Assembly (NCBI RefSeq): GCF_964340395.1
Contig: NC_135558.1
Location: forward strand, 11,714,501-11,778,500
DNA: 64,000 bases
Reading direction: 5' to 3'
Source of the DNA: Glandiceps talaboti
Lineage: Eukaryota; Hemichordata; Enteropneusta; Spengelidae
The notes under the pieces are model-generated. The model was given only the letters and a program-made list of their open reading frames with translations. It made no database searches and was not told where the DNA came from. The position numbers were made by a program, and so were the translations under genes. This document shows positions 1 through 12,900 of the stretch, piece after piece. Positions within the stretch are counted from its first letter, which is position 1. Every line of letters begins with the position of its first letter.

Positions 1-400
1 ACATGTGCCTAGCAACAAGACTATACCCATAGCAAGTCATATGATGCAGTATATTGCGAAGATAAAAATGGGTGGGTAGGCAAGTGGATAAACATCAAAG
101 CAATGAACACATATGCCTAGCAATAAGACTATGCCCACAGCAACAGTCATATGATGTTGTATATTGATATTATTGCATGATGTATATTGCAAAGGTAACA
201 CCAGGGGTGGGTAAGCAAGTGGATAAACATCCAAACAATGAACACATATGCATAGCAACACGGCTATACCCATAGCAACAGTCATACGGTGCAGTATAGT
301 GCAAAGATAAAAACACAGATGGGTAGGCAAGTGGATAAACATCCAAAAAATGAAGAGATATATGACTGGCTACAAGACTATACCCATAGCAACACTGAGA
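1..400. repeat. Tandem minisatellite, units about 110-137 bp
   Basis: Three full units and a partial share GCCTAGCAACAAGACTATAC, GTCATATGATGCAGTATA and GGCAAGTGGATAAACATC. The array may continue left of the window. Confidence 0.85.
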
Positions 401-725
401 CGTTTAGTATGTAGTTATATAGTTAGATTTGAAACAGGGTTTTATACCAAGACAAAATAAACTGACGTGAACAATATTGACTGTGTCTCCGTAATGATTT
501 ATTTTAGTAATAAAGCCTTGATAACTGTATCTACAATATTTCTCTGCTGATTGAAAATGGATCAAAAGTCACTATAATTAGTTGAAACATCTTGAATTCT
601 CAAAGGATCTGCATTCTGTTTTATTGCCATTCTAACCCTTGAAAGTGATGAAGGTATTTATATATATTCAGCACTAGTATGATGTATGTGTTACAAATTC
701 TTGGTATCTGCAGTAGTATATCATT

Positions 726-917
726 TCATGCTAGAGTGTTAAAACAGAACAAGAAGGTTGACTTATTCTCATGCAAGCTTATATTAATACGTGTGGAGAG
801 GAAGTCATGGTGTTGATTCATGCTAGAGGGTTAAAATAGTACAAGGTTGACTTATTCTCATGCAAGCGTATAGTAATACGGTGTATATATGTGGAGCGGA
901 AGTGATGGTGTTGACCA
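726..917. repeat. Tandem duplication, about 92-bp unit
   Basis: Two copies share TCATGCTAGAG.GTTAAAA, GTTGACTTATTCTCATGCAA and GAAGT.ATGGTGTTGA. Confidence 0.85.
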
Positions 918-989
918 AGAAATTTGGATGATCATTACTTTTATGATGCGCATAGGTGGTGGAATTCTGTTGCAGGTACTGGGGATTGA

Positions 990-1085
990 TAGACTGCAGG
1001 ATATGTCGTGTCGTTACACCCTCACTGGCCGATGTGTGAGGGCGCCCCATCATGGCGTACCTTACAGACTGACTGAGGATTGTAG
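990..1085. repeat. Dispersed repeat, copy 1
   Basis: GATATGTCGTGTC... and GATGTGTGAGGGCGCCCCA ... TACCTTACAGAC recur at 19935-20090. Confidence 0.7.
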
Positions 1086-1581
1086 GACCATATTTTAGAT
1101 GCCAAATAACTACACTAGTGGTGGAGTCTGTCTTAGAATGTTTCACACCCAAAAAATTATGGGATGGGATATTCTTGTTTAACATATACGTTGGCACTAT
1201 GGCAACACGGGTCAGATTAATGAATTGAAAATTCTGTAAATTTGTAAATGTAGACTGTGAAAGAGTAGCTGACATGTTGGGTTAATTGGGAACTTGCAAT
1301 CCAAACTGAGCATGCTCAGATGCAAAGGACTATGGGATTATATCTGTTGTTATCGTAATACCTTAATCAGGAGCAACTGATAAAATAAACCTCCCACAAT
1401 GGTCAGGGTGACTATGAATTGATCGTTCCTGGTTATAAACAATGTAACAGTATTGTATAATTAGTATTTATTATCACTTTTTCCATGATGCAACATGGCA
1501 GGTTTGCAAGTTCCCTATTAACCAATATGTCACAAATCATACCCAAATCTTATGTATACCCACCTATAGAGGGGGTAATTC

Positions 1582-1587
1582 TTTATT
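1582..1587 (-). promoter_or_regulatory. Candidate poly(A) signal for copy A
   Basis: TTTATT on plus reads AATAAA on minus, about 540 nt after copy A's stop. Another AATAAA lies near 1467. Which is used cannot be told from sequence. Confidence 0.35.
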
Positions 1588-1902
1588 AAGTTGATAGCCT
1601 CTGACTCAAGCTGCACTAGTATTCATAAATAAAATTTGGCAGACAGTAGAAGTATAAAAGTTACCATGTCTTAATTCATATTTCTGATAAAAATAGTATC
1701 GAGAAAAGAAAATACTCTGTGCTTCAAAGTTTATGTCATTGACTGTTTAATGAAGATTTTCACTGAAATATACAATTCTTATAAAATCTATTTCTTATAA
1801 GTAATTTAAATAAAATAATCGTATGAAAAAAAGTATGATTTATAAAACTGGGTAGTACTGTAGTGGTCTTATAGTAAAGTTTGTGTGCTAACTTTCTGTT
1901 TC

Positions 1903-2118
1903 AGATATCAGGCATACTGTGATTACTGGGCTTCTGTGAAAATTGCTATGTGTACACTGATTTAATGATATCAGACACTGATTACTGTGGTCCTGTGGAT
2001 ATTGCTTTGTGTACATTTCATCATATCAGATACACTGATTACTGTGGTTCTGTGGATATAGCTGTGTACACTGATTTAATGATATCAGACACACTGTGAT
2101 TACTGGGGTCCTGTGGAT
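1903..2118. repeat. Tandem repeat, about 65 bp, abutting copy A's stop codon
   Basis: Four units carry ATATCAGACACACTG, GATTACTGTGGTCCTGTGGA and TGTGTACACTGATTTAATGA. It would lie in copy A's 3' UTR. Confidence 0.85.
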
Positions 2119-2124
2119 ATTTCT

Positions 2125-5100
2125 CTACAACATATCTAAAATTACATCTTTGAGTTTCAGATAATCACTCTTTGTGTTATAAACCTGGGCACTAATTCTA
2201 CACCATAGTCGGTCTTGTATATCTACAATGACACATACAACTTTCGACTTCTCATAAATGACCCCTTTCAGATGTTTGAGTGGTGCCTCTTTAGCTGCGA
2301 ATGTCAGAAACAATGCCTTACTAGTGGCAGGGAGGGCTACTACTCCCATGAAGGGCGCCCTCAAGTCATCAGGAATGGACAGACTCTCTGTTTTCCATTC
2401 TTGTACCAGCATGTTCATCGCCCACTGTAACAAGTCCTTGTTGTGTTTGGATATCTCTTCCTGTGCAATAAAAAGATCATGAAAAAGAGGAAACACATAA
2501 ATAAAGAGGAAAGAAACAACTTGCAAACACTGTTCATTGTGACTGAATGTATAGTTTGTGCATAGACCCTCCACCCAGATGGAGGGTCTATGGTTTGTGC
2601 AGTGTTATAACTGTGTTTGTTAGTTTGTTACCAATTATGGCATTGTATGTTCCTGTTTGGGGCAAACAATCCTTCTTGTTACTCCTATGAAATAATCTTA
2701 CTGGGATAATTTACACAGGATAGTTCTTTAAGTATATAAGCATTTGACTCCCAAGATGTCCAGTGAGGACTTACCCTCACTGGTGCAGTGTTAGTGGAGG
2801 AGGAAACTAAACACATAATAAAAACTTGTGTTCGGTAGAGTCAACTGAACGAATGGCATTCTTCTTACAACATGGTAAATTTAATCAAACCCAGACTAGG
2901 GCTTGAACCCTGGCTGTAGTGGTAAAAGGCAGTCGGCTTTAACCACACAGCCACCGACAACCCATCATATCACATCCTGCCATGTGCCCATTTATATAAA
3001 TATGTAAACAGATTTACGAGTGCACTTCGAACATCTTGCCATGCCCCTCCCCTCACCCGACACAAGTCAGTGAAATAGCTGCAGCAATCCAGAAAGGTGT
3101 CAACTTGAGTATGACATTGTCATTCTATCCACTTAACAATCACAAAAAGTATCATGATTGATTTTTGCCCGTCAAATCATAATAAAATTATTGAAAAAAA
3201 TACTTACAAAACCACCAATGTCATTATAGAATTCAATTGCAGCTGGAGCACATAGATAGGTTGATATATCACGAGTGCCTTGCATAAAAAACTGGTTCTG
3301 TAAACTCTGCTGATAACAATGTGAGGTCACCAAAGGTTTGACTTTCTTGTAATGTTTTGGATGAACCCATAGAAGTGCACAACCACGTGGAGCAAACGCC
3401 CATTTATGAAGATTACCTGAAAAAGGAAGAAAGATGTGATATGTCGTCAAACTACCAACATCGAGACAAGTGGTAACTTTGCATTTCTTTATTTTCGTGA
3501 ATGTGTAAAGTACAAACAGTACAATTACATAGATATTGAGTCTCCATGGTAACACAGCAAATGCAGAACACAGCCACAACCCCCTCAAACTATGTATAAA
3601 GTTGGCACATGATTCAGAATCATTTAAAATGGACTTTATTAGAAACGGTATCTGTAGATGGGGGTGTAGACAGATGATAGTTAAATTTAAGACATCCTAT
3701 CAAATCAAGAAAGTGTACCTACCCACGTAATAGTCAGCACCAAGTTGTTCAAGTTTAAGTTGTACTTGTCCTGGAGCGTGTGCACCATCTACAATGACTT
3801 GTACACCTTTACTATGACATACTACTATCAATTCTTTGATTGGCATTAACAATGCTGTACCACTTGTAATATGATCTATAATAGCAACTTTGATAGTTGG
3901 CTCTGATTCCAGGATATCCCGGTATTGTTGGACGATCTCTTCCTTGCCAAGTATCGGAAATTTGATTTCTAGACTCACAACATTTGGACCTGAAAATACA
4001 AATATTTTTATCCCAATATAAACAACGCATTACAAATTTGAAAAACAATAAGTGACATGTATGGTCTGACAAATCAATAAACATACCTCTTTTAATGCCA
4101 CTGTAATACTGAGCCCCAGGTTCATGTTTATAATCTCTTTTAGATAGAAATGTACTTGACCTTAAGTCAAGTTGAAAAAAAAGAAATTGAACTTTTGATG
4201 ATATATGACTGGGCGTACTTCCTGCAGTATTTATTCATCACATTATAACTACTATAAAAATCTCCCAAATTTAAATAGCTATCAAGGAGTTTTTTCAACA
4301 GCTGTTTCAGAGCTTATGGAACCTTTCCTATTTGGCGAGGGATATAATTTTCAAAACTGGATGCAGTAAGATTTTTTTTATAAAATAATTTTGGGGTAAT
4401 ATCTCTATTATTTGATTTTATACCTTTTATTTTTCTGATTTTCAAGCCATTTTAAAGACATTTTTCTCTAACTTTGTACAGTTTAGGGTCAGTAGGTAAA
4501 GATTAGAACCCCCCCCCCACTTTTTTTATTTGGATTTATCAAAAATAATTTCATTCTGACTTCATAAACTTGTCAAGAAACAATGAAAGCTGTCAACAGA
4601 CACACATGACCTTTGACCTGGAGATTAAATTTGCATATCTTTTGATCAAAACATGAAATATAAAATGACAGCCATCAGTAAATTGACAAAGTTAACACAA
4701 TACATGTAGTAACTTGAACTAACGATGTCAATTTGTGTGAAATGACACAGAGAAGGCAGAATGCCTATGGATATCATAGGAGGTCATTGTAGGCTGTATT
4801 TGTAGTATTTGTAGCAGGATCTGATATAAGTTCATGTATGTGTGGTGGGGGGGGGGGGCCTGTGGGTTGATGTTGGGAGTGGGGTTCAGATGGCACTATA
4901 TTTTATCATCTTTGTCTCATTGAAGGTCATCACAGATGAACTATGTTACCATAGAAACATGCCAGGCAATTTTGGGGCCACATACCAAGAGTAATGTTCA
5001 AGATGCACTTTCTATCATATCCCTAGTGCACTTTTACATGTTTGATGATGCAAGTTCACCCTCACCCCCCCCCCCCCCCCCCCCCATCACCTGGGCCTGG

Positions 5101-6364
5101 CAGTGAGCATGTTCAAGTTGTCACTCCAGCCTCAGTACTTTCAAAAAATTGTACCTTGAGAGTAGAACATTGTCTCAATGATAGCAGTTTCATGTAGCCA
5201 TCAAGTTTATAAAAACATTCACCGGGTCAGGTGCAGGCAAATCAATTTTCTAGGAGTCGGTCACGTTTTTCGAGGACTTAAATTGTCACGACTTTCCAGG
5301 ATCCTAAAGAACACTCTCCCTGGATTTTAGTTTAATTAGGTCACAAGTAAAAACAATATACCTACCATGTTCTGAGTTGTCACTAACATCAAGTGCGGTA
5401 TTTTTAATGGCAGGATATGTCAGACTACTGACTAACACACTGTCTCCTTTCCTCCATTTCATAGACTTCATTATACAGTTAATGCCTGTCACAAAATAAT
5501 AACAGAATGTGATTCAAAACTATTAAAACTCTTTTATTGTGAAGAAACTTCATATAATGTAAATAATCTGTTTGAATTCTGTCTAGCTGTATATATTTCT
5601 GGTGGATGCCATGGTTAATTTAGGTGACTTTAGAACACACCCCTTCAACTGCCAGCTGTCTGTATCTATGATGGATGAAACCATGTTGAAATAGAACACT
5701 TTTCTTTGATCCTGTACAGGAAGAAAACATTGCTCAAAAACGAAATGCTTTGAAACCACATTATTAAAGGAAATCTAAGGTATCATCTTATGGTGAAGTC
5801 TTTAATTCATTACCTTGTACTACACAACTTCTTCACCTTGCATGATGTATATATATCAGAGCAACCCTGCAGCCTGAGCAACTATGCACATAAATATCCT
5901 CGCACATAATTCTATATATTTCACCATAGAATATTTAATATGTGTTATTGTAGATATTTTCAGAGACTTATATTTACCATCACATACCTGAAGTTGCATT
6001 TTCAACAAATACAAGATGTTCAATATTAGCACCAACAAAATCAGCCGCACAGATCAAGGCTTCTTCATACAACTTAGAACCAGTAATTCTAACAAACTCA
6101 TCTGGACATCTCTCCACTTCCCTCAAAATTCTGTAAAAATTAGGTTTATTCACCAAACTCCAAGTTTCAATTTATATTATCTCCAAACCTCAGATTCTTT
6201 CTAGGTATTTAAGCATAATTTAACAGCACTGTCAATATGGAACAACATCATGATACTCTTGGTTCAAAAATATTACTGATATGCTGTCTTTTACTAGCCA
6301 TTAACTTTTGTGTTCTTTGTTTGTATGTATGTATGTATGTATGTATGTATGTATGTATGTATGT

Positions 6365-6404
<40 letters not shown>

Positions 6405-6726
6405 ATGTATGTATGTATGTATGTATGTATGTATGTATGTATGTATGTATGAGTTTGTTTGTTTATTAGTTTGTTTATTTCTATGAACATCACCGCACTT
6501 ACCTTACTCTTGTCATCATGACTGTTCTAGGTGTTGTACCATATGATCCATGATTACAGGGTGTAATGTCTTGACCAAATAAAAACTCCTGGTCGCGAAT
6601 TTCTTTGCCAAACTTTGGCTTCTCCTTCTTCGTATGTTTCCACAACCATGTGATTAACATTGTAACCAGTGATGTGGCTGCTATGGCAACCACAAAGGAT
6701 CTTGGTATCACCATTTTCCTATCCAT
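2125..6726 (-). CDS. Class-V PLP enzyme, isopenicillin N epimerase-like, membrane-anchored (copy A)
   Basis: Six coding exons on minus: 6503-6726, 5988-6130, 5366-5485, 3723-3989, 3208-3416, 2125-2460. All have GT-AG junctions, and the phases (2,1,1,1,0) join into 432 aa with no internal stop. The protein starts with a short basic head and a hydrophobic segment (about residues 10-28, VVAIAATS...ITWLW), then KHTKKEKPK, so it is probably a single-pass anchored enzyme. Class-V aminotransferase landmarks are seen: PCNHGSYGTTP near the N-terminus, VFVENATSG, VDGAHAPGQ (Asp230, expected to hold the pyridine nitrogen) and GNLHKW (Lys256, expected Schiff-base lysine). The family includes isopenicillin N epimerase, EgtE-like C-S lyases and cysteine desulfurases; the substrate of animal members is not known to me. 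The start is the first Met before the hydrophobic segment, in context CTCAATGG, as in copy B. Its partner copy B lies head-to-head. Compared with B it lacks three residues in the membrane segment. Confidence 0.92.
2561..2592. repeat. Perfect 13-bp hairpin
   Basis: Arms CATAGACCCTCCA (2561-2573) and its exact complement (2580-2592) with a 6-nt loop, in intron 5 of copy A. Confidence 0.9.
2755..2965 (-). mobile_element. tRNA-derived SINE
   Basis: On minus, a tRNA-like head has an A box (TGGCTGTGTGGTT, 2941-2953) and a B box (GGTTCAAGCCC, 2899-2909) with tRNA-like spacing, followed by an unrelated body toward 2755. The acceptor-stem halves do not pair, so it is a SINE rather than a tRNA gene. 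Boundaries are approximate. It lies in intron 5 of copy A and in the same orientation as that gene. Confidence 0.6.
4607..4619 (-). promoter_or_regulatory. Perfect DR1 motif
   Basis: AGGTCAAAGGTCA on minus, in intron 3 of copy A; copy B has a weaker GGGTCAAAGGTTA near 12910. Confidence 0.35.
5065..5085. repeat. Poly-C tract
   Basis: About 20 C in intron 3 of copy A; a similar G/C-run is at 4848-4858 and at 42594-42606. Confidence 0.9.
6322..6451. repeat. ATGT/GT compound microsatellite
   Basis: (TGTA)n interrupted by (GT)n in intron 1 of copy A. Long open frames over it on both strands are artefacts. Confidence 0.97.
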
Positions 6727-7885
6727 TGAGCTTCAATCTCTTGTAAGTTGTAATGAAAGTCCAGGTTTTCAATGGCCTTTTCTCAAATGGACCAACTCTG
6801 CAAGTGTAAATAAAAAAGATTGATTGATCGATTTGATTGATATTTGCCAAACCACAATAATATTTGAAAGACTATTACACACCAGTACGGCCCGGGTGGA
6901 CACTTACAATAGCTGTGTCTGAGCTACTAGTATGTACCCGCATATACTTTTGAATGCCACGTTTATTTTTATACTACGGCACCAACGATTTCAAAGCAAG
7001 GAGGATAGATTGCGTGAATACATGTAGGAATTGGCTTCGATAATCTATTCTGTAATGTCAAACCACAGTGTTGCTTATCACAACTCATATTTTTCGTAAA
7101 GGAATTTATAGATTATGAGTACCTTTGCGTCTTCAGGCAAAACACCCTTATCAGAAGAATGTTATCAATGTATCTGACCCTACTACTGTACTAAATGAAC
7201 TCTTCCAGACGCTCACTGAGTAAATAAAGTTCATTTGATTGTTCAATTGAGTACACGACAGTCTAGCTCGCTTACAGGTCATCACCGGGGGTCATCATAA
7301 CTCTTTCACTTTCAGCGATCGATGTTGACCTAGAGTCGGAACCTGGCCTGGTGGACCTAGGAAAGGGGTTTCGTCCGTATATGGTTATGATTAGCGACGA
7401 ATCAGACTAAATTGTACTGTGACAGAAACAGCAACTCGACACCGTCTGGCGTTTTCAAGGGTATGTACTCGTAAATTATGTCAGTACAGTGACCCGTTGA
7501 CATTGGGCCCATTGATTGGCTTTCACTCTAATCAGGACGTGGCTTTTCATTTATACGTACGTGACAAAGGTAAGGCACAACTTGTTGACAATGTTGACAA
7601 TATTGTACAGTTTCCAGAGTGAGGTTTGTGAGGCCGCAGATATTAAACCTTTGCATTTCAAATATCTTCATTTTTAATTCAAGTTTATAACAATGTACAG
7701 TCCTGCTTGCAGACGGACTACAGGACTCGATTCTGACAATGCCCCATATAGCTATAGTTTTAATATATCATGGATGTCTCGCTTTTTGTATTTCTATTGT
7801 ACTGGAATAATATATTTGTTTTGTAACCTTGTGCAGTCTTTTAGATGTGTTGAAAAAAGCTAGTGTTTTTGTTTTAGGGCAGTAA

Positions 7886-8278
7886 GGCCAAATAAAAAAA
7901 AGTTGTTCAAATGGTTCCGGTTGCCCGTTTTTCACGCCGACCCTAAACCTTTTTTTTACATATTCGAGAAAACTTGAAAAATAAGAAACTCGCGAAAATT
8001 GTTAAGTCTCGCAAGAAATAGTGCTTGCGAAAACTGACATCGACTGAAAAAAAAACAATATAAAACTGTTCTTCCAATCTGTAATGGCTGTACATCTGAT
8101 GAGAAGAAGCCAATAACACAGAGACCATATGGAAAACAATGGAAAAACATAACTACCTAAACTAGACACTCACATATGAAAAAAACATAAATTTAAAAAA
8201 ATAAAATAAAAAAATCTACCTACCCCACCTTTTTAAAAATTGAATGTAATCAGAACCAAACAATTTTTTTTTTATGCC
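7886..8278 (+). mobile_element. MITE family A, full copy 1, with TAA target duplication
   Basis: 393 bp, starting GGCCAAATAAAAAAAAGTTG and ending in the inverted equivalent (CAATTTTTTTTTTATGCC). It is flanked on both sides by TAA (7883-7885, 8279-8281). An inverted full copy is at 56783-57155. The 3-bp TWA duplication is typical of PIF/Harbinger elements. No transposase. Confidence 0.8.
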
Positions 8279-8710
8279 TAAGTAGGTAAAATCTACCTAA
8301 CAGTTCCAGGCCCCAGTCAACTAGCCAGGTTTCCCAAATAAAATTATGTATTATGGGATATCCAGTTTACCCATTTCCTACTTTGTTACCAGGGTTCCAA
8401 AACCGTTGCTAAGGAACAGCAGTGTAAATGATATAAAATTGTCAGAAAATGTTTCAGAAATCCTGATTTTGTGGACTGTTTTTTACACCAGGGATGATAT
8501 AGTCGTGAAAGCCATGGCCATGATACATCAAGGTCCAACAATCCTAATAGGATAATGGTCAAGTTCAGATTAGAATTAAAATTCAGGCATGGAAACCAGG
8601 TGTCTGGCAGAGCTATAGAAAAACTTGGTCTGGAACAAAAAAAATTATCCTTGTTAAATCCCTATCGTGCCACTGATAAGATAACACTCAGATGCTGCCA
8701 TGAACCTGGC

Positions 8711-9085
8711 CATAAATGTCATACCACAGGGTACAGGATGAATAATTCAAAGTTTCTCACAATTTTCCGGATTTCTAATATTATTTTCTCTATATTTCAA
8801 ATAAAGTTTTAAATATTGCCACCATAACTATAGTTTCCTCTCATTGTTTTTTTCCTATTTCCTACTTTATCACAGAGTTTACCAACTTTGCATTAATTAG
8901 CAGATTACTAATCCTAGAACAAACTCTTGAGTTATTTGCCCAATTAACACATTACAAAGTGAGTGTAAACATCTACTGATCCAACTAATGGAAGTACAAA
9001 CGTAGAGAAAATAATATTAGAAATCTGGAAAATCATGAGAACAAAAATTATTCATCCTGTCCCCTGTGGTCATACCTACATTGGC
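8711..9085. repeat. Large inverted repeat (arms about 90 bp)
   Basis: Left arm 8711-8803 and right arm about 8997-9085 share, in inverse orientation, CAGGATGAATAATT and GATTTCTAATATTATTTTCT. It forms a foldback in the divergent promoter region; some mismatches. Confidence 0.75.
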
Positions 9086-9959
9086 ATTGAGTACCTATTA
9101 GCCTAGTTTTGTAAGCGTATAGATGTAAATAACCAGGGTTAATGAATAATTGTTTGCCTACGTACATGTATTGTAGTGTAGTTGATTAGGGATGAATAGT
9201 TTCCACAGCTTTTCTGTAATACATTGACAGTAAAATGTAGTATCTTGGGTGGAGCTCCTCTTGTCTATGACACCCGCATACCATTAGACTAGTGGGAGTA
9301 CCAGTGGTCCACCCACGATGATATTTCACATTACATTTTGTGAACTATACTGTGTAGCTGTGTCTTTGTATTTTATTGTGGATGTGTATTGATGTAAAGT
9401 ACTTTGTAGCAATTCTAAATTTGAGACTGTGATAGGGTACAAGTCCAAGACCGACACCATCTGGTGTTTTCTATACAAGGTATGTATCATGTCAAAGGAC
9501 ACCCAGTGACCTTAAAGCTGCTAAGGACATAGTACACATGACTTTACAATTGACCTAGGAGTGGGACATGGTAAAGTAAGTATATACCTACTGTGGTTGT
9601 GTACATGATGAAGGAGGTAGGGGCTATCAGTTCCTGAGGCTGTGTAAGGGAAATTACAAAAGTTACGTGTATATTAAACATGAGAGTTGAATGCTACATT
9701 ATAGCCTCACTTAAAGGAGATCGTATGACACTCTGTATTTACTTATGTAAATATGCATAATTGCTGAGTAAAACTGAGTTGAAACTTGTTCCTCATTCAT
9801 TGGCCTGTGTAGGTCCTTGCCCTAGTGGACACACATTGCCTAAATTGTTTATTACCTTAAAATAAAACAAAATCATATAAAATTCCCTTTCAGTCATGAA
9901 TATTTCCTTTCGTTGACTGACTGACCAACTGAATTCTTATCACAGGAGATTGTAGCTCA

Positions 9960-12900
9960 ATGGATAAGAAAATGATGATGCCAAGACCCCTTATGGTTGC
10001 CATAGCAGCCACGTCAACATTGAGCATCCTCACGTTCCTTGTCACATGGCTGTGGAAAAGCACCAAGAAGGAGAAACCAAAGTTTGGCAAAGAAATCCGT
10101 GATGAGGAGTTTTTATTTGGTCAAGACATTATACCCTGTAATCATGGCTCCTTTGGTACAACACCTAGAACAGTCATGTTGACAAGAGTAAGGTAAGTCT
10201 GGTGACAATGTGATTAAAATCTAGAAGAATATGTCAGTGGTTTTCAATTTTTGTTGTTGTTCTGAGAGTGATCACCTTCTTACTAGGAAGATGAGTATTC
10301 TTGGAAAAATAAAAATGAAAATAAACGTCAATACACAAAGGACATAGAGGCCAGTAAAGGTATCAAGCATCGGATTTTAATCAGCTAGGTCTGCTCACAC
10401 ACAAGCAAACAAACAGATACACAAGCACACATACACATATATACACATACATGTATACATATATTTATGTGTATATATGTAACAAAATGGCCCATATTTG
10501 TATTTATCTTCTTCATATAATGGCCACCGTTGTGAAATTTTTCTCGGGCCAGACAATCATGCATCATTCCAAATTCAAGAGACACTGCTGCATGGCAATT
10601 AATGTTTGAAAAGATATATATAACTTACAGGGAATCAGAAAAATTCATCTAAAAAATCAGAAGTATAAAATGATTCTATTAAAAAGAAGCACTCAATCTG
10701 ATACAAGTTAATGGTAAATTTGAACCTGAATCAGAAAGATGAAATTCTGTGTTTGCCTACACCTGATCCGGCCTGACCTGGCCTTGCCTGCACCTGGCCT
10801 GGCCTGGCCTGACCTGACCTGACCTGGCTTTGACTGCACTTGACCCAGCCTGACCTGGCTCTGCCTACACCTGACCCGGTCTGACCTTGTTTGCCTACAC
10901 CTGACCTGACCTGACCTGGCTTTGCCTACACCTGATCTGACCTGGCTTCAGCTGCCCTGACTTTGTCTGCATTTTACTTGACCTGACCCGGCTTGACTTT
11001 GCTCGCACTTGACCTGACTTGAGCTGACCTGGCCTTGCCTGCGTTTTGTACTGACAATGTCACTATGCTATATTTATCAGAACCAAGTCCACAATATTTG
11101 AAGATTGTGAGATTGATAAAACATTTATGACCCATTTCACAGGATTTTGAGGGAAGTGGAAAGATGTCCGGATGAATTTTTCCGAAAGAATAGTTCTATG
11201 CTTTATGAGGAAGCCTTGATCTGTGTGGCTGATTTTGTCGGTGCCAATATTGAACATCTTGTATTTGTAGAAAATACAACTTCAGGTAATCTCAGTGTTA
11301 GTCAAGTTCCTGATGGACCGTATTCTGTACTACTATTTTTCATTTTTCATCCAAATGGCCACTTTAAATTGTATTTATGTTTGTATTATACATGTATATA
11401 TACTCAGAAGAATAGAAAACCCCCAAATATTGTGTTAATACAACCGAGGTGATTGATGAAGAATTTTGTGTGGATAGAGATATTTGTAAAGTCATAATTT
11501 GTGAATATATTTACATATGAAATATTCTATGGTTTTCACTGTAATCTGTATCATGCAGGCTAAGTTGTGGATGGTGTTCACATGGTAATCAATGTTTTAT
11601 CATTCATCGTCATCATCAGGTCGAGCTAGCTCAGTCACTTTTGACAATTTATATCCATAGATCTTTATGTTGCATGATTGCTGGTAGATTGCATCAATTT
11701 ATACCTGAGTCTTGTTCCAAAGTGTCAATGAAAGGTTTCCTAATAGTAATATGATTCCTGATCTTATGCCGTATTATGCAATATTCAGTGTTTTAGAAAT
11801 ATGTTTGTCATGCCCTTAAAAAAATTTAATTGGTTAATTTAATTCTTACTAGTTATGTATACTTTTATCCGCTATTATCCACCATATAGTTAGTAATTAA
11901 TAGAATGTGCTATTGCATCTACAAAGTTTCTTCACAATCAAAGAGTTTTAAAAGTTTTTGAATCACAGAATTCTGGTATTATTTTGTGACAGGAATTAAC
12001 TGTATAATGAAGTCTATGAAATGGAGGAAAGGAGACAGTGTGTTAGTCAGTAGTCTGACATATCCTGCCATTAAAAATACCGCACTTGATGTTAGTGACA
12101 ACTCAGAACATGGTAGGTATATTGTTTTTACTTGTGACCTAATTAAACTAAAATCCAGGGAGAGTGTTCTTTAGAACCCTGGAAAGTCGTGAAAATTTAA
12201 GTCCTGGAAAAATGTTGATTTGCCTGCACCTGACCCGGCCTGACCTGGCTTTGCCTACATCTGACCTGACCTGACTTTGCCTACACCTGACCTGGCCTGG
12301 CTTTGCCTACACCTGACCTGACCTGACCTGACCTGGCTTTGCCTACACCTGGCCTGATTTGATTTGATAGGTGAGAAATATATATTAACAAGCAGGTGTG
12401 TTGACAAATTAATTGTATTTCACTGGTCTACACTCCTGTAAAATGACCAAAGTTGATCTGAATAATCCTGGGAAAATTTATTTTAAAAAAACTCCTGGAA
12501 AGTTCTTGAATTTTATTTTGACTTTAAGTGTATGAACCATGAATAAAAAGAATGTAACTATTACTCCTGTCCCCTGTTGTTCCCATGGTAACATAACATT
12601 ATTAACCCAACCTCTACTGAGTCTCATATCATTATGATTATCCTGCTTGTTTCCATGGTAACAGTATCTATTGATGACCTCTGAGGACGGGCAATGACAA
12701 GAGACGAAATAATACAAATTTGATTATATGTAGTGATTCCAGCCCACTCCCCTTCTCCATCCCAATCCCACCTGCACCCCCTAAACATGGGATTATACAC
12801 TATACAGCAGATATACTACAAATATAGTAACCTTGGTGACAAACCCTAGACTTTGCCTTCAGTGTGTCATGTCACACAAATTGAGTTTTCAAAAGATAAA

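Larger units (their letters stand above)
6727..9959. other. Intergenic region between the head-to-head enzyme genes
   Basis: This 3.2 kb block must hold both promoters and 5' UTRs. No clear TATA box was identified. The few bases before each ATG are conserved between copies (AGATTG.AGCTCAATGG). A MITE (7886-8278) and a foldback (8711-9085) fill much of the middle. Two + strand stretches, 7430-7500 and 9455-9525, share CGACACC.TCTGG.GTTTTC. No convincing coding exon. Confidence 0.7.

Noticed and set aside
823-1275. 150-codon open frame on minus
   Set aside because: It overlaps a tandem duplication and a dispersed repeat, with no family features.
2893-2962. Possible functional tRNA gene
   Set aside because: A and B boxes are present but the acceptor stem does not pair; best read as a SINE head.
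6237-6493. Long frames on both strands (MYVCMYV, HTYIHTY)
   Set aside because: Translations of an ATGT/GT microsatellite. The same applies to 13726-14034, 36193-36617, 39560-39974, 44788-45054 and 50552-50826.
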